Source of the DNA: Odontesthes bonariensis
Lineage: Eukaryota; Chordata; Actinopteri; Atheriniformes; Atherinopsidae
Assembly (NCBI RefSeq): GCF_027942865.1
Contig: NC_134509.1
Coordinates: 22,182,697-22,246,696, forward strand
Length of the DNA: 64,000 bases
Direction: 5' to 3'
Position numbers and translations under genes: made by a program. Below the pieces are notes generated by a model, which had not been told where the DNA came from, searched no databases, and worked only from the letters and a program-made list of their open reading frames with translations. Positions 32,880-44,899 of this stretch are shown here, piece by piece. Position 1 is the stretch's first letter; the number at the start of each line of letters is the position of its first letter.

Positions 32880-35338
32880 TCTCAGAGGTCATGACAGCAG
32901 AAATGATATTTAAAATGGAAAGCTGAGAGAAGAAGGAAGCAGGTCGACTATTGATCTAAAGTGGTGACAGCGTGGGAAAAAGGGGGAGTGGCAAGGGAGT
33001 AGAGGAAACCAGAGGTAAAAAAGTGACTGAAATGCATTGAACTCTGAGGAAAAGTATCAGAGAGTTTGTTGTGTTGGTCAGCCTTTAATTTGTAACTTTA
33101 ACAAAAAAAAGAATCTTTTAACTTTATGGCTTTCAAAGATGTTCTACTCTGATCAATGCTCAGTGTAATCAAAGCTCAGAAAACGGTGTAAAGCTTTTTT
33201 TCTTTTTATGTGTCCCGAATCTGCTGATAATTGGTTATTTTAGTTGCTTTTGTGCTTCATCAGGCACAGCACTTATCTGCAAAGAAAGAACTGAAAAGGA
33301 CAGAAGAAAAAATGGATTTTCTGTTTTTTAATCAAAATGTGAAGTTTGCTTTCACAGACTAATTATCAGAGAGAACGTCACAATCCTGCGGGACGTGAAC
33401 AGTGTTTTTATTATGTCTTTATTTACCTTCGGTCCTTGGACTCACATTTATCGGAGAAAAGAAAAGTGAAGTCTTATTATTACAGAGGTTATATGTGAAC
33501 ATTAAAATAAGTTCCACATGTGACAGGTACAACGGTAAACAGTAGCTTCAGCGGTATCATGGTTAACTGGTGCATTGTTATGAATTACACAGCCGGTCTG
33601 GTTAAGTTTAACAGGGAAGTGGGTGCACATGACCCATGCACATGAAACACGAGATACAGATGTAGTCTTGTATCTTCTTTGTGGTAATGGTGTTAAAGCA
33701 CACCAGAAAAGTTTGTGAACCTTAAAACTAAATGCTTCTTACTCATTTTGAGGAACACTGACATTTTTAATTCACTTTATCGGGCCCTAAAAGCTTTGTT
33801 CGAGCAACTGGGGGATGAGACGCCACCGTTTCCAGCCCTGCACCACACCACACCACACACTTCACTTTTAATGTTTCTTATTTGGCTATTGATGGTGTCC
33901 TTTTTGGCCTCTTCGGCATTACAACATTATTTGTACGTCTCACAAATTTGTTTCATGTCAGTGGTGTTGCATCCGGGGGAGCCAAAGAGCAAAAAATTAG
34001 CCAAAAGGGGAAGCCATCGTCCATAACCGAAGGAGTTGTGGTAAAACTATGCTAAAATGTTCTTCTATTACAAGTTGATAGTAAGAGTAGGTACGTAACC
34101 TGTTACAGCAGAAGTAGAAGATGTAACATTATTTGCTTATTTAGATACTGGAGGCTGGACAAGGAACAAAGAAATAAAATTAGAAATTGATTCTCACAGG
34201 AACAGCTCTTAACATAATTTTTTTTCCATCATCCACAAAGTTAAACAACCTCATGTTTGTACATCAAACAAAAGCATCGATTCTTTTAATGATCCCAAAA
34301 ATAAATGTGGCAAACAAGAACCAACCAGAGGAGAGGAGAGAAGGGATCAGACAGTCTCAGAAGCCAACATGACCAGGGAGCATACTGAGCAGTTGCTCAT
34401 TTTCTTCTGTGTGCTCATGCCAGAGAAGCTCCATCACAAAAATAGTTTTCTACACGCAGAACATTTTCTCTACGCTTGTATGTGCTGATGAAGTACTGCA
34501 TGCCAGACTGATTAAACAGAATCATTATGGGGTCATGAATGTGTGAACAGACTTTTATGGTAAAGTCGGCTTCACGGTGAAGTTTGGCTCACAAATTAGC
34601 AGTTAGTGTGGCTGAAAGCTCACCTCTGAGTGCAAAGCAAAAGCTAAATGCTCAACTTAGGCTTGAAAGGCCTTAAAAGTATTTAAAGGTGTGACAACCG
34701 TACAGTTATTGTTCCGAATAGACTACCAGTAGACCGTTTCACGTGTTGAAGGTGGTAAATTACAGGTGTGAATAATAGCATTAATTAGCTGTTTCGGTTT
34801 CAGGGTCCAATTATTTTACATGTGGGTTGTGCCATGCTGGACAATGAAATGAATCAGAGTCATTGTTAATTTGATTCATAAAGCCTGCACCTTTCCTACT
34901 GTGACAGGTTGAAATATCTGCTGTGAAACGGAGATTGTTAGACCCTCTATTTGCATATTTAGTGACGCTCGTTCCCAGCAGGTTTTTTGGCATGTCAGCA
35001 GGGAGGCACAGGTGCCCTAATGATGGCTGCATCCCACTCCAGGTGAGCTGATGCTTCTGTGGGTGCTGCTGCATTGTCATGGTTTACCGGGACCGCTAAT
35101 AAAGCTTTTCTGTCTGTAGTTACATTGAGTGTAATTGAAAATAACTTCCATTTTCTGGGGGTTTTTCAGACCCACAAGCTGTCATGCTTTCTTTGTAATG
35201 GTTCCATTTTGGAAAATGTTTGTAGGTTTCTGTACATTAAAGTTTAAGGAAGTTATCCTTTAGTTCACAAGTTATCACAGCATTGATTTCTATTTAAATC
35301 AGCCGAAAGAAGTAAGGCTACAATCCTGTACTGGATAT
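32880..35338. other. Intergenic, no gene seen
   Basis: AT-rich non-coding DNA between unc93b1 and the crystallin genes. There is a short CACAC-rich stretch near 33842. No exon with coding bias was recognised on either strand. Confidence 0.5.
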
Positions 35339-35342
35339 TTAA

Positions 35343-36370
35343 AGGGACACTATGTAATTTCTTCCCCCATCTAGTGGTGCAATTTTATTTTGCAAAGTTG
35401 AATGAATTTGCTCTCTAGCGCCTCACGTTTTCAAATGTGCGCTGCAAGTTCTTGAACTACGGCAAGCGGAATGTGTCAAGATTCAAGAAGCTATAGCTTC
35501 AGACTCAAGGTCCATACAAACAAAAAGAAATCAAGACACACAGTACAAAGGATTATATAACACACATACAACAACACTATGAATACAGATGACAGATAAC
35601 ATGTCAGATAACATAACATCTCCTTTGGTGTGCAAGCAATGTAATTAGTCATATTCCGGGAGTTACCGGAAGTGACGTCGACGCAGCCTTAGCATTAGCC
35701 TGCGTTAGCAATAGGAGCATTAGCAGCGGTAAATAAACTCCCGGTAAACTTACAAACTTTCTAATGCCTCGTTTTGTGAGTTAAGAGCCTATGTGTACTA
35801 CGACAGAAGTTTGATAACAATCAATGCATTATTAGTGGGATCATTTACGAGATAAAATCTATTTAGCATTTTTTTATTTTTATACTTTATTAGTAAATCA
35901 ACAAAATAACAGTTTACAAATGTGAGCATAACGCCAAAAAGAAGATATCCAGGGGGAGCATAGGAATAATAATAAAAAGAAGAAGATGATGCACTTACAA
36001 AAAGAAAGCTAATGAACACAAAGACATATGTGCCAAGGAATAAAATCTATTTAGCATTAGCGGCTGTAATAAGCCATTTGGCGGAAATGACGGCACAATG
36101 ACGTCATTTCTGCTTGTAGGCCTGGTGGGGAAATCGCGATTCGAAGTGCTTTATGTCCCTCTCGGCACTTCGTCATTTTTCATAGACCGGAAGGACATGG
36201 CAGCCTCCATAGAGCTTACCTGCTCTATGTAGATACAGACTAGTTATTCTTCACTCAGGAGGATAAGTGAGATTTTTGACAGAGATCATTTTACACCAAT
36301 ATGGACTAACTTATGAATGAATATGTTGATTTGAGCTAATAAATGACTTAATTTATTACATAGTGTCCCT
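35343..36370. mobile_element. Third TTAA-flanked element
   Basis: A perfect 16-bp terminal inverted repeat (agggacactatgtaat at 35343-35358 and its complement at 36355-36370) is flanked by TTAA (35339-35342, 36371-36374). Two other repeat fragments seem inserted inside (about 35475-35600 and 35860-36045). No transposase. The left end carries a near-CTCF motif on the minus strand (CCACTAGATGGG, 35366-35377). Confidence 0.8.
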
Positions 36371-36374
36371 TTAA

Positions 36375-38584
36375 CATGTAATTAAACGTTTTGTGGGTTT
36401 TATGGTACTGGGCTACTAGGTGTTGCAATAAAACTCAGTTTTTTCTCAATGTAATATCAGCAACTGCTTCTCTTTTAGATACAGCTGTAATTAAAGATTG
36501 TGTTGACATTAGCTGCTTTTTACTGTTTTTTATTGTTTAGTCGTATCACATATTGAGTTAGTGGTGAAAGCCAGACACCTATCACCATGGAAACGTCCTA
36601 GTACGATCAATGCAAAGAATAGCAAGACAAAAATAGTAGTTCTTTGGAGTCATTGTGATGGAACTTTAATACACCTACACATAATTAAACCTCATCGAAA
36701 ACAGATATGAACTACTCTGAAGGTAAAAGTTCGAGCTGCTAAAGAACAAAAGTTTATTGAAGAAACAATCTTAAAATGATCCTTTTAGTGAGAACGGGGG
36801 TCCATATATTGAATGTAAACTGGCACCTTCACAACAACATGACGCTTTGTTTTAGATTCCTCCAAATAAGAAATATTATCAGTACCTCACCTGAGACGAC
36901 CCCCCTCTAACGGTTCTCAACAGTCTTGTTCATCACAACCTGAACAAACAACAACTGGGAAATTTCCTTTCTGTGTTTCTTTATGTTCGGTAAACCCATT
37001 TTACGCCATTTGGTGCCAAAATCAGGAATTCCGGGGCAGATGAGCTAGATGCTGAAATCCATCTTTTAGCATCATTCCTTCTGGTCCATATTTGACCATA
37101 AATCAAAGGTTTACAGAAAAATCGTAAAGCCAGACACGTTTCATGGATTCATTTGGGACATCTGAACTCTTGCTCAAGTAATCTCGCTCAGCTCATTGGT
37201 AGCAGAACGCTTCATATTTGAACACTACTGCGTCTTCATCCCAAAACATTCGTCTGCTTGTAGGATCAGTGAGCTCCGACCTTCTGCTCTCCTTTGTCAC
37301 ATCACAGATGCTTGACAGATATGAAAGGATGTGGTCTTATCTCAGTGATTCTGTTTTGTTACATCTGGCCTGATTTTTTTATTTTTTATTTTTTATTTTT
37401 TTACTGTGAAACTTCATTAAAAGTTGCTTTAATCTGTTTTAAAGATGGCAGAAAAATGGCTAAAAAAAATTGTGACGGGGCTAATAAAAGGCTGGAAGAG
37501 TGAGTGTACAAAAAAGAGACAGCTGGGGGAACATGTTGCAGCTAATCAGGCTAATTAGCAACAGATCAGCTGATCGGGTTTTAAAAGAGCAACTTGTGAA
37601 GCAGTTTCAGACTTTAATGTCCTATGTTCTGTTGTGAATCGGATGGTTGGTTTATGGGATTTAAAGATTCAAATTCTGCTTTTATTTAACATATTGTACA
37701 CACTGTACCAACTTTTATTAAAAAAAAAAAAAAAGCCTTCTGAATGGCAGACTTGGGGACTCTTTTGGTTAATTGGACGCGATTTGGACTAAACCAACAG
37801 ATGTTTTGTGTTATTAAGTAATATAAAATAAAAAGGTATTAGAACGGAAAAAATTCAGATCCTGCAACTGACCACAACCTGGGAACAGATGCCACACAGC
37901 CAGGCGAAGGTTGAAATGTGTTATATGGATTAGTTTCACAGCATTATAGTTTCTTAATAATTGTTACTGAGTTTCTTTTGAGTAAAACTTTTGCCTCCTT
38001 AGTCAAAGTGCAGCTGTTACAAACACTAATCTGTCAGAGTGAAATGCATTTATTGTATGAAACCGCAGCTTTAAATATAAAAAGACTGCTTGTTCTGTTC
38101 GTCATGAGAAAATAAGATGGATAAGTTGTGTTTAAAAATGGGAATAATAGCGTTTGCTGTCTGCTTTGAGATGCTTCTACCCTGTCAGGATCGTCATGTG
38201 ATGTCATAACTGTCAAGAAGGGAAGGGACTGAAATAATCCAGGTTTTCATTCATTCATATTACAGGTCCGGGCTGAACAACTAAAAAAAAAACATTTAAT
38301 TTAATTTTCTAATGGTTTAAGCGGTCCTGTTTTATCAGTTTAGTCTGTTTCTGAGTGAAGATGTGTTTATCCTTCCATAGTAGCACTAAGATTGTACCTT
38401 TTGACTCACCTGGTGCTAAACGTATACAAACCTTTTCTAATGGTTTCACACACAGATTGGAATGAGATCATCCGTATTTTTTTGCTACCGAGGTTAAAAA
38501 TGAACTCTTCTGCAAACATCAAACACTGTCCTGCACATTCCCACAGGAACCACAGAAATGACATTTCAAATTCTCAGTCTGAAC
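36375..38584. other. Intergenic, no gene seen
   Basis: Non-coding, AT-rich, with simple A/T runs (37376-37402, 37720-37734). Nothing recognised. Confidence 0.5.
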
Positions 38585-38590
38585 TTTATT
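38585..38590 (-). terminator. Beta-A crystallin poly(A) signal
   Basis: AATAAA on the minus strand (TTTATT on plus), about 230 bp beyond the stop codon of the minus-strand crystallin gene. Well placed for a short crystallin 3' UTR. Confidence 0.7.
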
Positions 38591-38816
38591 TCACTTGTAC
38601 CAAAAAAAAAAAAATACTCTTCATTACAAAGAGGAGCGTTGATATGTGCTGGGATTTAGAGGTAGCTGCTACATCACTGATGGTTGGTGCTGTAGTTACA
38701 GTCTGAAGCCCTGAGCTCAGAAACAAACTGCCGTTTGTGCCCTTTCAGTCTTCAACACCAAGGTGTTGGTCTGAGTCCGGGCTGCGCCGCTGCCAACAGT
38801 CCTGATCGGTGTCCGC

Positions 38817-41800
38817 TCAGTGCCTGATGCGTCTGATGGACTGGATCTTTGGAGTCTGGCAGTGGGAGCCCCAGTTCCTCCAGTGCTGGTAGTCTCCACT
38901 GTGTTTTTCACACTCCATGATGTACTGCTGGCCTCTGTAGCCTGGGTACTCGTAGCACACAAAGCTGGTGAAAGACAGGCACAAAGAGAGATTAAGAACA
39001 GTTACTATTAGAAAGATCATGATCATGGCTAAAATACAAACAGATGTACAATTGGGGGCATTTTTTTTCAGTAAAAACTTGTCAACAGGCTCTGAAACAG
39101 CTAAACTTTTCTGCATTTCAGTACAGCTATACTCTGCTGTATCCTAAATGACCCTTAATTAGGGCTTGCTGTGCAGCAAGGTTTTCAAATTCAGTGGAAA
39201 CGTGTGAAACAACAAACAGCCGTGCTGCTCATTATGACAAAAAATGAAAGCAGTTAAACATCTGCAGTGAAAAAAAGGCAAAAACCTTTCTAGGTTGATG
39301 CACTGACATCTGCACAGTGTTTGTGTGCTCCTGGGTTAGCACATCGGAGAGCATATGTTTGCTAGTTAAGAGCAGAGCTGACTGAAATCTCATTAGTTAG
39401 ATGCTATCAAAAATATCTAATTAATCCTGTGGGGAACACAAACTTCTGAGCCAAATTTAAAGTCAATATTTACATCATTGTTGGGATATTTGGCACTAAA
39501 ATAGAAGACTGCTCCACACTGTTGGGCGCGTAAAATCATCTCTATAAGAACCAAATATGCTCACATGGGTTTAAAGGGTCAGACTACCTTTCTTTACCCT
39601 CCTTTTACTTGATCTTTTTAACTACAATTTTGTTTTAATATTTTATATCTTTAATTAAATTTACTGGTACTTCATTTTCAGAAGTGAGCCTTTATCAAAA
39701 TAGGACATTTCTAGGTTGTTTTGTTCCAGCTGCAGTTTCAGTTCATTTCAGAAATGATCAGAAATGTCATTTAAAGACACTTGCTGCCTCTCCCCATTCA
39801 GGCTTTTAGCAGTTTTTGCTCACTGCTTTTCTGGCTTGAGCACTGATCAGTTTTTTTTTTTTTTTTTTATCTATTTCCCATTAAAACTAAGATTTCTTTA
39901 GTGTTTTCTTCATGGGTTTAAAGATTTTAAGACTAATTTCCTGTTATGGTTACAAGATGTTCTGTTTCTGTGTCACTCTCTGGAGAATTTCTTCTCAGAT
40001 GTATCTGTTTGGGACAATCTGAGTGCAAATTGTCTCATCTTGGAGCGTGCTCATAATGGATTATAGCTCCGTTAATCTGAATGGTCTCATTAGAAGTTGC
40101 TGATGTTAATAAAAGGATCTTTTCAGGGTCATTAACTTTGCTGATTTGATTCTTCAGTGCTCTTTTCACACTGCCTCTTTTTGAATCTGTTTAAAACTCT
40201 GTGAAAACTTATCTGTGATAAAGAGCTACCACCCAGCGCAGGTGAAGCACTGACTTACGCTCCGCTCTGCACGTGCATGGAGCCCACCTCAGGCCTGAAC
40301 CAGCCCATGGCCTGCAGGGAGGGGTAGTCGTCGCACACCTCAGAGAAGCGGCCCATAAAGTTCTCCCTCTCGAAAATCATCATGCGGCTGCTTTGGTGAG
40401 ACTGCGGAGAGGGTGGAGCAAGAAACTGGTGTTATATTTAGTGCTGGGGCTGTCAGCCAGGAGCATGGAGCAAGCAGACACTCACCACTGAGTTGTCTCG
40501 CTTCTATTTTTGAGCTGTCTCAGTCACTCACTGCGTGACTCAGTCTTCTGCTCACCCCCATGTTCTGTCACTTTATCACTCACCATCATCTCATTTCCAC
40601 TTGCCCTTTTTTCGCTCCTTCACCTCCTCTTCCTTTGCTTAATCTTACCCTCCCCATCCCTGTTTTTCTCTGCAGCTACTCACAGCACAGTAGATGGGGC
40701 GAAATGACATGAAGCGCTCAGTGTGGTAGGACAGCGAGCCGCTGTAGGCTTCCCAGTTGGGATACTCTCCCTTCTCCAGGATGAACTGCTGGCCCTGGAA
40801 ACTGTGGTGCTCAAAACCCACCCAGCTGGAGATGTGGACAGTAAAAATGGTGAGAAAAGTAGTCAGATTGATTATAAAAAAATACAAATGCCATTGGACA
40901 GACACATAAACGATGGCTTGATTTAGATTTCCCATCCCCGCAACTCAAAGATCGTACATTCATAATTCTACCACTTCCCATTTCCCTCCTCTCTGTTCGG
41001 AAAAAGGTGAGACAGGTAGAAACAAAGAGGTTAAGTTCAGTGTCCAACTCTGAAAATCTGCCCTTGAGGCTTTAAATCTTGATCCCCACGACAATCTGGT
41101 TTCCATTATATGAATAACTAGAACTCAGAACAAATATTTTCTTCTTTATTCTAAATCAAGTTTCACTGAAAACTGCTTAGCTGGGATGAAGGAGACAAAT
41201 CTGTTTTCACACCCTGATTAAGTCCTGGGCTGTGTATTTATAAGCCATTCATAGTTAAAGGTCTGACTTTAAGCGCATCAAGATAGAGGGGGACACAAAT
41301 TTGATCTTTAAAGGTTTTCCGATCCTGTGAGGAATCGCCAGCACTTGGTCACATTACGTATCCTAAAGAAGAGACGATACACTTTCCTTTTCCTGGTTTT
41401 TGCCTTAAGTCAAAGTTCAGCTTTTTCTTTCCAAATAATTCACTTTTGCAGAATGCTCAGACGCTGCAACTTCACGGAAACTGACTACTCTAAAATCACT
41501 TGATTTTCCATCATTTTCTTTAAAGACAAAGCTAAAGTGCAGAGTTCATGATCACCGGTGATGGACCTCTTCTTCCTGCACTGTATCATTTTACCATTTC
41601 AATACTTTTTAAACCTATAGATCATGTCAAAATAAACAAAGAAAGTTGGAATTAATTTGCCACTGTAAGTCAAAATGGAACCAACAACATCCATACAGTT
41701 CAACGGGTTCAACTTTTTACAAGTTCAAGCCCAGAGCTGGAAGAACTATTATATTGACTATGATTATTGTTTCTAAAAAAAAATACTGTGGGCATCTAAT

Positions 41801-43602
41801 TGGTTAACGTGCTTTCAGATATATCAGCTGATAACTAAATATTTCCATAGAGAGTTGAGAGAGACCAAAAAAAGATTAAAAGTTAGAGTAACTAAGTGGT
41901 TTCATAGTAGAACCTGAAACAGGTAAATGATGCACACCTACATGGCGCCTCTTAACCTTATTTAGGTTATTTGAACACTTTACAATGTGGTTCTTAGTCA
42001 CACATTCAAATGATCATGTGTCTGCTTTCTACATGTGCAGTGCTTTATCTCTACAATCGCACACTGATGAGCATAATGGGGGCCATGGTGGGGGGTTCAG
42101 TGTCCTTCAAACAAACACAGGAGCTGAGGATCAAACCTTCCACCTGAGGCGGCTGTGGCTCAGCTGGTAGAGCCCCAGAAAATAACAAAATATATTTTTA
42201 TTCATGCAGAAGAACATGGTTGATCATTTTTAAGCACTTCAGCTGAAGGTGTTTTTTTTTTTTATCTCTAATCCTTTCTTTTGACTTTGACTCATGGAAC
42301 AAGACCTGATAATAAGTTCGAAGAAGCAGATTTTCAACACGATTAGATTAGATTCAGTGCTAATCAAATCCACCATGAACCAATTAGTTTTGATACATAA
42401 ACCCACAACGAGTGAAAGCAAATTTAAGTATACTGGGTCTTCCCAAAATGTTACACAAGACTTTGTTGGACAGTCACCAGGTGACCAGACACACGAACTC
42501 TGAATCTGTTATAATTCTTTGAAAACTTTGAAAACGTCGGCTCTAAATTCACATTTATATTCTACAAGTAAACCCCCCCCCCCCACAAAAAAAAAAGATA
42601 AATACAATAGAATAATCATAAAGGACTCCAACAAATCTAAATGTTTTGTAAGAAAAACCTTAATAACTATCAAACAAATAAAAAACATGCGTATTTCCAC
42701 CTGGATTGTGGTGGATTATATCGAAGTAAATAAACAGAAACAGAAATACTCCAATAAAATACTTCCAAATTCTTCTTAACTACAAAGGACTTTTCAGCAC
42801 TGATAACATCCCAGGATACATCTTCAAATGACAGAATATTTGATGTTTAAGTAAAGACCTAATATCAAAGTTATAGCAGCAGCACAGGAGTGTGGTGTGA
42901 TAGTATGAACAGGTTTATTATTAGAGCCGCCATAAAGAGTTTCTAAATGTTCTGTGTGCTTTTTACCAGAAGGATCTTATGACCCCACCCCCACATAATG
43001 AGAAAAGCAAAGGGAACACCACTTTATCAAAAGAATAGAAAGCATGCGGCTCACCACAGTCGGCTTTGAGTAAAGTCCAGAGAGTAAAAAAATATATATA
43101 TCATGAAATCTCATTATATTTACTGAGGATAAAAAGTCTGTGTTAAGAAAAGACTTTCCCTCATCCCTGCTCACTGCTGCTTAAGTTCGGTGGACCCGAC
43201 ATGCAGGCTGTGGCGGCCTCGCGCTTACATAAACAGAAACACACACTCAAACACACAGCGTCAGTCAGCTGTCCACAGAGACTCGCAGGCGTACAGGTTG
43301 CGTGACTCACACTCCACTCTCCACTCGGATGGAACGGATGTTGTCCATGCCACAGTCGTGGATGTTGCAGCACTCGGAGGTGAACTCCATATACCTGCCC
43401 TGGAAATACTCGTGCTCGAACACAGTCACCTGCACACAGGGGAACACAGCGGGGAGGAGGAGTGAGGCTGCGCATGTCTGCAGGCTCAATCTGTGGGTGC
43501 GTTAGGCGCGAAAGAGTGGGAACTCACCTTAAAGAAACGGGCTGTGCCCATGTTCGGGAAGAACATGGGTGAGGTCATGTTGGTTTTTGTGACTCTGTTC
43601 AT
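38817..43602 (-). CDS. Beta-A crystallin (cryba4/cryba1-like), lens
   Basis: Five coding exons on the minus strand: 43528-43602, 43311-43429, 40684-40825, 40259-40401 and 38817-38964. They total 627 nt, 208 residues plus stop; a 5' UTR exon ends at 43826. Exon 2 encodes a 25-residue N-terminal arm. Each later exon encodes one Greek-key motif, the one-motif-per-exon plan of beta/gamma crystallins: [60 protein letters not shown] and [20 protein letters not shown], ending SIRRIRH. There is no C-terminal extension, as expected for acidic beta-A chains. The product is a structural, refractive lens protein that forms oligomers with basic beta-B chains. Head-to-head placement with crybb1 points to cryba4; the N-terminal arm ([14 protein letters not shown]) looks closer to CRYBA1. 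I therefore leave the symbol open. The family is certain. Confidence 0.93.
42030..42175. repeat. SINE-like fragment in crystallin intron
   Basis: Contains ggggttcagtgtccttc, a phrase common in teleost interspersed repeats, and just after it a box A-like TGGCTCAGCTGG without a box B. Truncated; not a tRNA gene. Confidence 0.4.
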
Positions 43603-43825
43603 CTCTTTAAGACAGAGAACAAGGGTCAGAATGAGAGCAGGTAACAGGTGTGGGGAAATCTCAACATGATGACATTTATTCCACAGCAAGAGTAGAACAA
43701 TCAGAACAGCTCCGTTACTCAATCAAAGCCAGCAAGAATGAAATATGAAACAGCAAAAGGCAAATTATTTACTTAACCCCGCACGTGAGAAAGTTATGAA
43801 CCAGCTGTTTTCCGGGTCGTCTTAC

Positions 43826-43872
43826 CTGGATGCTCTCCTCGCGCTCCTCACGCACCAAATCCTCTCCACGTA
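43826..43872 (-). other. Beta-A crystallin 5' UTR exon
   Basis: The minus-strand stretch ends at a consensus donor (ccag|gtaag, donor at 43821-43825). It begins about 28-30 bp downstream of the TATA box at 43900-43906. Non-coding; the ATG is in the next exon at 43602. Confidence 0.65.
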
Positions 43873-43899
43873 AACTTTTGTCTGAACCTGGAGCTTCTG

Positions 43900-43906
43900 T
43901 TTTATA
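43900..43906 (-). promoter_or_regulatory. TATA box of the beta-A crystallin gene
   Basis: TATAAAA on the minus strand, correctly placed for transcription starting near 43872. Crystallin genes typically use a TATA promoter with lens activators (Maf, Pax6, Prox1). Confidence 0.75.
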
Positions 43907-44559
43907 CCGACGTCCACGCGGCACGCTCGTGCATGTGCGTGTACGCGCGTTGCCCCTAATGATGTGAAAGAGGCGAGTTTTTCTACTATGTAAAGACAGC
44001 CAGAATACTGACCAGTACTTCCGGTGAAACCCTTCAAAATAAGAGTCGTACACAGGTTAACTTTGCAAAAGGCAGTCCAATAATACAAAGAGAAAGCTCG
44101 AAGCTGATCAAAACCTTTTATCAACAGCTTCATGTGGGTAGCTTTAGAAATATGAATTTGGAATACAAAATATTTCCCTACCTTTCTACTTTGATTTAGA
44201 CTATCTTCAACACTTCTTTAACAAATAAGTTTTTTTTTGTGACACCTATGACTAATGAGCTCTGGTTTCTGGATTTTAAATATGAACATTTGCATCTTTT
44301 CACTTATTCACAGCACTGTGCAAGTAATTTATTAATAATTTGCTCAGATGGGGACAGATTTAAAAATACATATTTTATATTGGTCTAGAGCAACAGTTCT
44401 CAAGGCTTTCTGAGGGTCTTCTTTTGGGGCTCTTCAGTCTATTTCTTTTATGTGAAATGAAGATGCGTCAGACCTAAATAACTATCTTCTGCAGATTGAC
44501 AGTATCTGAAAGTGGTGTCCTTAAGAAAGAGGAGAAAATCCAGCAAAGACCTGACACAG

Positions 44560-44875
44560 GACCGTTCTTAAGGAAGGCAAACGGGGAGAAAAGGCTGAGC
44601 TGTGCCAAATGACACAAGAAGTGGGCTGAAAATCAGTGGCAACAGGTCTGATGGAGGGATGAATCCTCCCCAGAGCCCGGACCTCAACATTATTGAAGCA
44701 GTGTGGGATCATGTTGGCAGAGAACGGAACAAAAGGCAGCCAACATCCAAAGAAGAGCTTTGGGATGTCCTTCAAGAAGCCTGGAGAACTATTCCTAAAG
44801 ACTCCTTAAAGAAATGACAGAAAGCTCGTCTGAGAGGGTTCAGGCTGTGTTGGAGAATAAAGGAGAAATCTTCAA
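44560..44875 (+). mobile_element. Tc1 transposase C-terminal relic (plus)
   Basis: Reads MNPPQSPDLNIIEAVWDH and RERNKRQPTSKEELWDVLQE then AWRTIPKDSLKK, the C-terminal catalytic block of a Tc1 transposase, keeping the Glu. The upstream catalytic residues are missing. It has the same truncated layout as the minus-strand copy at 27530-27840. It lies between the divergent crystallin promoters. Confidence 0.85.
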
Positions 44876-44899
44876 ACTCTGTATTTGCCTCATTTACTG

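Noticed and set aside
42141-42170. tRNA-like sequence with box A
   Set aside because: No box B and no cloverleaf; truncated SINE head.
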